From assembly GCA_002335605.1 (NCBI GenBank), contig BEDY01000006.1, positions 930,001-994,000 on the forward strand: a stretch of 64,000 bases of DNA, given 5' to 3'. The notes below the pieces were generated by a model. The model was not told the origin of the DNA. It saw nothing but the letters and a program-made list of their open reading frames with translations, and searched no databases. The DNA comes from Prillingera fragicola. Taxonomy: Eukaryota > Basidiomycota > Tremellomycetes > Trichosporonales > Trichosporonaceae. Positions within the stretch are counted from its first letter, which is position 1. Every line of letters begins with the position of its first letter. The translations under genes and the position numbers were made by a program. Shown here piece after piece: positions 59,994 through 64,000 of the stretch.

Positions 59994-61948
59994 TGGGCCG
60001 TGTAGGGAGGGGGCGGTGCGGGTGGTGTGGGGGCCGCTGGCTTGTGGTGGTGTGGCGGCAGCGGCGGCAGCGCGGGTGGGGTGCGGCAGAGGGTGCGTGG
60101 CAGCGATGGCGACGAGTGCACAGAACAAGTGATGATCAAGAGGAAAAGGTATCGTTCGTCGTGTTGGTTCTGCCTTATACAAACCGCTGTAGTCATCGCG
60201 AGCAGCATCTTCACGACGGCGACTGAAAGCAGGCAATGGCTTACTGCATCGTGCACTCGCCACAGTGTGACCCGAAACATCCACCCCTGCCCCTGTTCCT
60301 CGTGCCTGTACCCAGAAAACAGCAACACGACGCGCGACGGCTGGTTAGCCACTCTGTGACAGGCAGCTGGATGCTCGCTTGTTGCTTCCTGCCCATTTGC
60401 CCGTCTTTGGCCACGCAAGGCAAGAGCGGTGTGGTGCCTCTTCGTGTTTTCTGGGTATTGTGTCGTTGGGTGGTGTTCAAAACGCCACATCCCCCCTCTG
60501 GACAGTGCTTGGGGTTGGTTTACGTCAGCCATGTGCTGATTATCGGCCTCTGGCCTCTGGCGACCCAGCGCTTGTGGCCGTGGACACAGTCGAGACTGGC
60601 TGGGTTGACGCCAGGCCGAAGAATCAGGTCCCTTGCCGGCTGGGTAAGGTTGCTCCTGGTCATCTCCTGTTCCACTCGGTGCCCCACATCGGCACCGGCT
60701 TGCAACGGCGGCATGTGGGTGCGTTTGCGATTTTCGTGAGCCCAGTGACTGACTGGCCTGAGGCACCAGCCTGGGGAAGCTGACAATCAGCTCATACTGT
60801 TGTTCTGGAAGCCGTTGAGGGTCTGCGTATCTTATCGTCGAACACGTCCTCTCGCTTTAATGACCACCTCACCCAACAGCCAGAGCAAGAGTCGATCAAC
60901 GGTTAGCAACGGCTAGAGATCCCACTGAAAGGTTTTGTTAAGAAGGTGTGTGCGAATTAGAGAATTGTCGCAGGGTTACGAACCAGTCACTAACGCTGTT
61001 GCTCTTCACTGTGGACTATGAGGACTGGGACGATGAGCAGGAAGCAGGTGAACGAGCATGCTCTGGTCCTTCACGCGGTATTGCCCACCACCTCAGCTGC
61101 GTGCAACAAAGGCATGACGTGTTCTGTTTTATCTGTTTGGTGACTCACATTTCACACCGGCGTTTGCTCCTAACATTCTCCCTTTTTTCTCCTTCTGTCC
61201 CATCCACATCCGCAATGTCTTAGGCACTTACAAATGCCTACTGCGCTCACTGCTGACCCACAGTCCGTATACACTTTGGGCTAGTGCCTCGTTGCAGCGG
61301 ATATGGCTCTTCTTCGCAATCACTTGTCGAGCTGGGCTGTCGAAATGCGAGGGAGGCATCGGGATGCCGCGGGGTCGGTGTGGCATATCCTTACCGCGAC
61401 GGCCAGGAGTCACCACAGCATTGCGTCGGTAGCAATGGCGGGGGAGAGACGACTAGGTATCCTACTAAACATCCAAACAACAAATGTGCACGAGGCAGGC
61501 TACGGCACCCGGCGTTTGCAGTTGCAATCCAAACCTTATCTAAGGCCTGTACATCTAACGTGCTGAGCAGGAAGCGTCCAGACGATCCATTGTGAAGAAG
61601 CTCGCCTTGCACCCGTTCCTCGGTGACGTGGGACCATACCACAGCAGACGCGTCGACTTCTCGGGTAACACGTCATGATGCTTGGCTTGATTATGCTTCG
61701 GCGCGACAAACCACAGCTGGACATGATCGACGCTCATCGCGACCGGCGACTGCTTGAAGCAGTCTTTGATGCATCGCAAGTTTCGAGTTTGGCATCTTTT
61801 ACTGGGCGCAGAGGTGTACGACGGCGCTTATAAGCACTTGACGCGCTGAACAACTGACCTGCAAACACCCTCTCGTACGCGCTTGCTCAGCCAGACGAGC
61901 TTGCCCGAGCGCCTCCCTAATCACTCCTCTACTTTCCATCAACAGAAC
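59994..61948. other. 1.96-kb intergenic region
   Basis: Divergent region between the small membrane protein and the calpain-like gene. Open frames on both strands (for example 60236-60739 plus) have no domains. No RNA gene recognised. Confidence 0.55.
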
Positions 61949-64000
61949 ATGAAAGTGTTCTGGTCTGCTATCACGTTCCTGCTCACCACAGACTGTAAGC
62001 TTTTGCCTGATCTGCCGTTTCGTCCCAAAATTGACATGACTCCTATGTAGATGTGGCGAACGGTCGCGTTCTCCCTCCCTTGTGGGCTCTAGACTCGAGA
62101 GATGGCCCAGGAGTGGATGCCGTCGACAAGGCCGAGATCTTTGCCAGGAATGGTACCGGTGTCCAACGGCGCCAACAACTTTGGGGCCCGGTATACGATG
62201 CGAATGGACACCCAAAGTTCGAGGACGTGGTACAAGCCGACGCGGATCAGTGTTTCATGGCAGCAATCTTGCAGCTCATTGCCGGCCATCAACCTCAGCT
62301 CATCGAAGCAGTTATCGAGTATCCTCAAGCCATCCCAGCGTTACCCGACTACCATTCCACCCACGTAAATGTCATCTTCAATGGAAACAGGGGGAACCAG
62401 ATACCGGTGGACTACCGTGACGGTTTCCCTTCGGACCCCACGGAAAGGGCAAAGCTGGACATTGCTTTTGACACACCGTCACCTGCTTGGTAAGCGCACA
62501 CTGCTCACACTCATGCTTACGTTTGCAGGTGGGTTGGAGGTGTAGAAATAGCTTTAGCCCATAGACTCGGCATTACACTTGGGGTTGCTGATGGAGGCGG
62601 TGGCTTCCCGGCCCAGGTATGTTGTGGATGATACTCCTTTCTAACACTTTGACAGATCTTTCAAGCAATTGTTCCAGGACGTGTATCGACATATGCCCGA
62701 TTTGATTCAGATGGGAACATTCGGTCATTTTACAACGCAGACCAAGAGTTGGCCGCAGCCCTCAGTCGTGCTTCTGGTCAACTAGGGCGATTGACTTTTA
62801 TGGGTACCATATCACCAGCCCAGAGCCCAGCAGGATCAGTCCCAGAGGGGCAAGACATTTTCACCAAAGACACAGTCTTTCCACCGAAATTTTTCGTCTA
62901 CGATCATACTTATGGAATCGGGGGTTTTACTCCATCTGCATCGTGAGTACTGTGACGCTAGAAATCTTAGTGTACCACCTGACGTAGTAACAGTGGGAAC
63001 GTGATGGAAGGCATGGTTGAACTTTGGAATCCTTGGGGGGCCAAAAAGGACTATCAAGTGTCACAGATCTTGCCCTACATAAGCGTCATCTACTCCCAAG
63101 CCAACAGCAGGCGCTGCGCTCGCCAGCTTGATGGTGGATCGGGTGACGAGGACTGCCCTGTGGAGAGTGCTCATTTCATTTCACGCACCAGCTCTGCCCC
63201 GTTGGAAAGTGCTAGTTTCTTTTCACGCACCACTGCCTCGCTGGAAAGTCCTAGTTTCTTTTCACGCATCACCTCTTCCTCCACTTCGACTTCGACTTCG
63301 ACTCCCTCGTCCACACCTAGCAGTCGGCCGCCTGGCTGCGTGCTTCCACCACCCGCCTGCCTCATAGTTCCGTGTGCCACGGGATTCTGCCCCGATAAGC
63401 CGTACCCCAAAGCGATCCCACCGTGCATCCTACCGCCGCCAGCTTGTTTTCTCGTGCCGTGCGTGGCTGGAATGTGCCCCGACGTCGACTTTGATGGCGA
63501 CGATGACGACGATGACGATGATGACGACAATAACGGCTCACAGTCCAATTCCGGAGTCACTCCTCAACCCAGCCCATCCGCCACACCTACCAATGTGCCT
63601 TCGGACAGCACTCCTACAATGACGACCGCCACAACCGATATCTCGACACTTGTCGGCTCCTCCCCCTCACCGGGTGCTACAACTGCGGAACCCATGCCTT
63701 CCGGTGTTGTCACAGCTGGACCGCAACTTTCTGCTACCATAATTGACCCATCCTCGACAGACACCTCCGACGCAACTGAGACCGATTCAACCTCAGACCC
63801 ATCAGAGTCAATTTCTTTCACAGATGAGGCTTCTGGAGTTATACCCTTCGAGACAGCTACTGTTGAACCGACAGCCGACGAGACGTCGTTTGCTCAAGAG
63901 TCCCCTACGCCTTCTGGTTCTGGAGTTATTCCCTTCGAGACAGCTACTGTTAAACCGACAGCGGACGAGACGTCGTTCCCTCAAGAGTCCCCTACGGAGA
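61949..64000 (+). CDS. Secreted calpain-like protein with Ser/Thr-rich repeat tail, 3' partial
   Basis: Exons 61949..61994, 62051..62489, 62529..62616, 62656..62942 and 62994..64000 (open at the window edge) give at least 620 residues. The N-terminus MKVFWSAITFLLTT is a probable signal peptide. The calpain (C2 peptidase) triad is recognisable: QADADQCFMAAILQLIAG (Cys83), YDHTYGIGGF (His275) and VELWNPWGAKKDYQV (Asn299). The His-Asn spacing is 24, the same as in classical calpains. The usual DCWLL is changed to QCFMA, so activity is uncertain. After residue 320 come three SFFSRT-type units, two Cys-rich CxLPPPAC/VPC modules, an Asp-rich run, and a Ser/Thr/Pro tail with 29-residue repeats. Such a tail suggests a heavily O-glycosylated, wall- or GPI-anchored protein; the anchor would lie beyond the window. 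Confidence 0.75.
63161..63270 (+). repeat. Three degenerate repeats coding ES-x-SFFSRT
   Basis: Units start near 63161, 63203 and 63242 (spacing 42 and 39 bp) and share GGAAAGT, TTTC and TTTCACGC blocks. In frame in the calpain-like gene. Confidence 0.75.
63832..64000 (+). repeat. 87-bp tandem repeat (29 residues) in the calpain-like tail
   Basis: TCTGGAGTTAT begins at 63832 and again at 63919. The two copies encode SGVIPFETATVEPTADETSF and SGVIPFETATVKPTADETSF plus QESPT. The array probably continues past the window edge. Confidence 0.85.

Overview
The window is nuclear DNA from a basidiomycete yeast-like fungus, most likely a tremellomycete in or near the Trichosporonales/Cryptococcus group. 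The pointers are GC-rich coding DNA, many very short introns (30-90 nt) with GT donors and a CTGAC/CTAAC-type branch site close to the acceptor, genes split by microexons, a basidiomycete-style intersectin (Cin1-like) and a Zn2Cys6 regulator. The placement is inference from gene structure and protein resemblance; no species call is possible.

Region 1-41,980 is compact, about one gene per 2 kb. In order: a DUF1479 oxygenase-like gene (5' end outside the window), a PPIL1-type cyclophilin, an atypical kinase-like gene, a HAD phosphatase, a SulP sulfate permease with a paired CACGTG element upstream, tRNA-Gly(GCC), mitochondrial TIM21, a LaeA/UMTA-like methyltransferase, the PC4/SUB1 coactivator, an NADPH:quinone-oxidoreductase-like enzyme, a CAMK-group kinase of the Srk1/Rck2 type, a SANT-domain corepressor (SNT1/NCoR-like), a small membrane protein, an AlkB dioxygenase, an F-box-like protein, a small unknown gene, and a 2,085-residue intersectin with EH, SH3, DH and PH domains.

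Region 41,981-52,433 is a 10.4-kb gene desert in which I found no convincing gene. It is not featureless: the exact 10-bp palindrome TCGGGCCCGA occurs five times, and TCGGCC/GGCCGA about 30 times, almost all between 46 and 52.3 kb.

Region 52,434-64,000 returns to genes: a DUF3500 protein, a probable decayed Cys-rich gene, a Zn2Cys6 transcription factor, a YciI-like protein with a 536-nt intron, a small single-pass membrane protein, and at the right edge a secreted calpain-like protein whose Ser/Thr-rich repeat tail runs out of the window.

There is no operon logic. Functional links are loose: SUB1, SNT1 and the Zn2Cys6 factor act in transcription; intersectin and the CAMK kinase in trafficking and signalling; TIM21 and possibly the YciI protein in mitochondria. 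Exon coordinates were derived by hand from splice signals and phase consistency. All multi-exon genes given with full coordinates close in frame, except where marked as unresolved.
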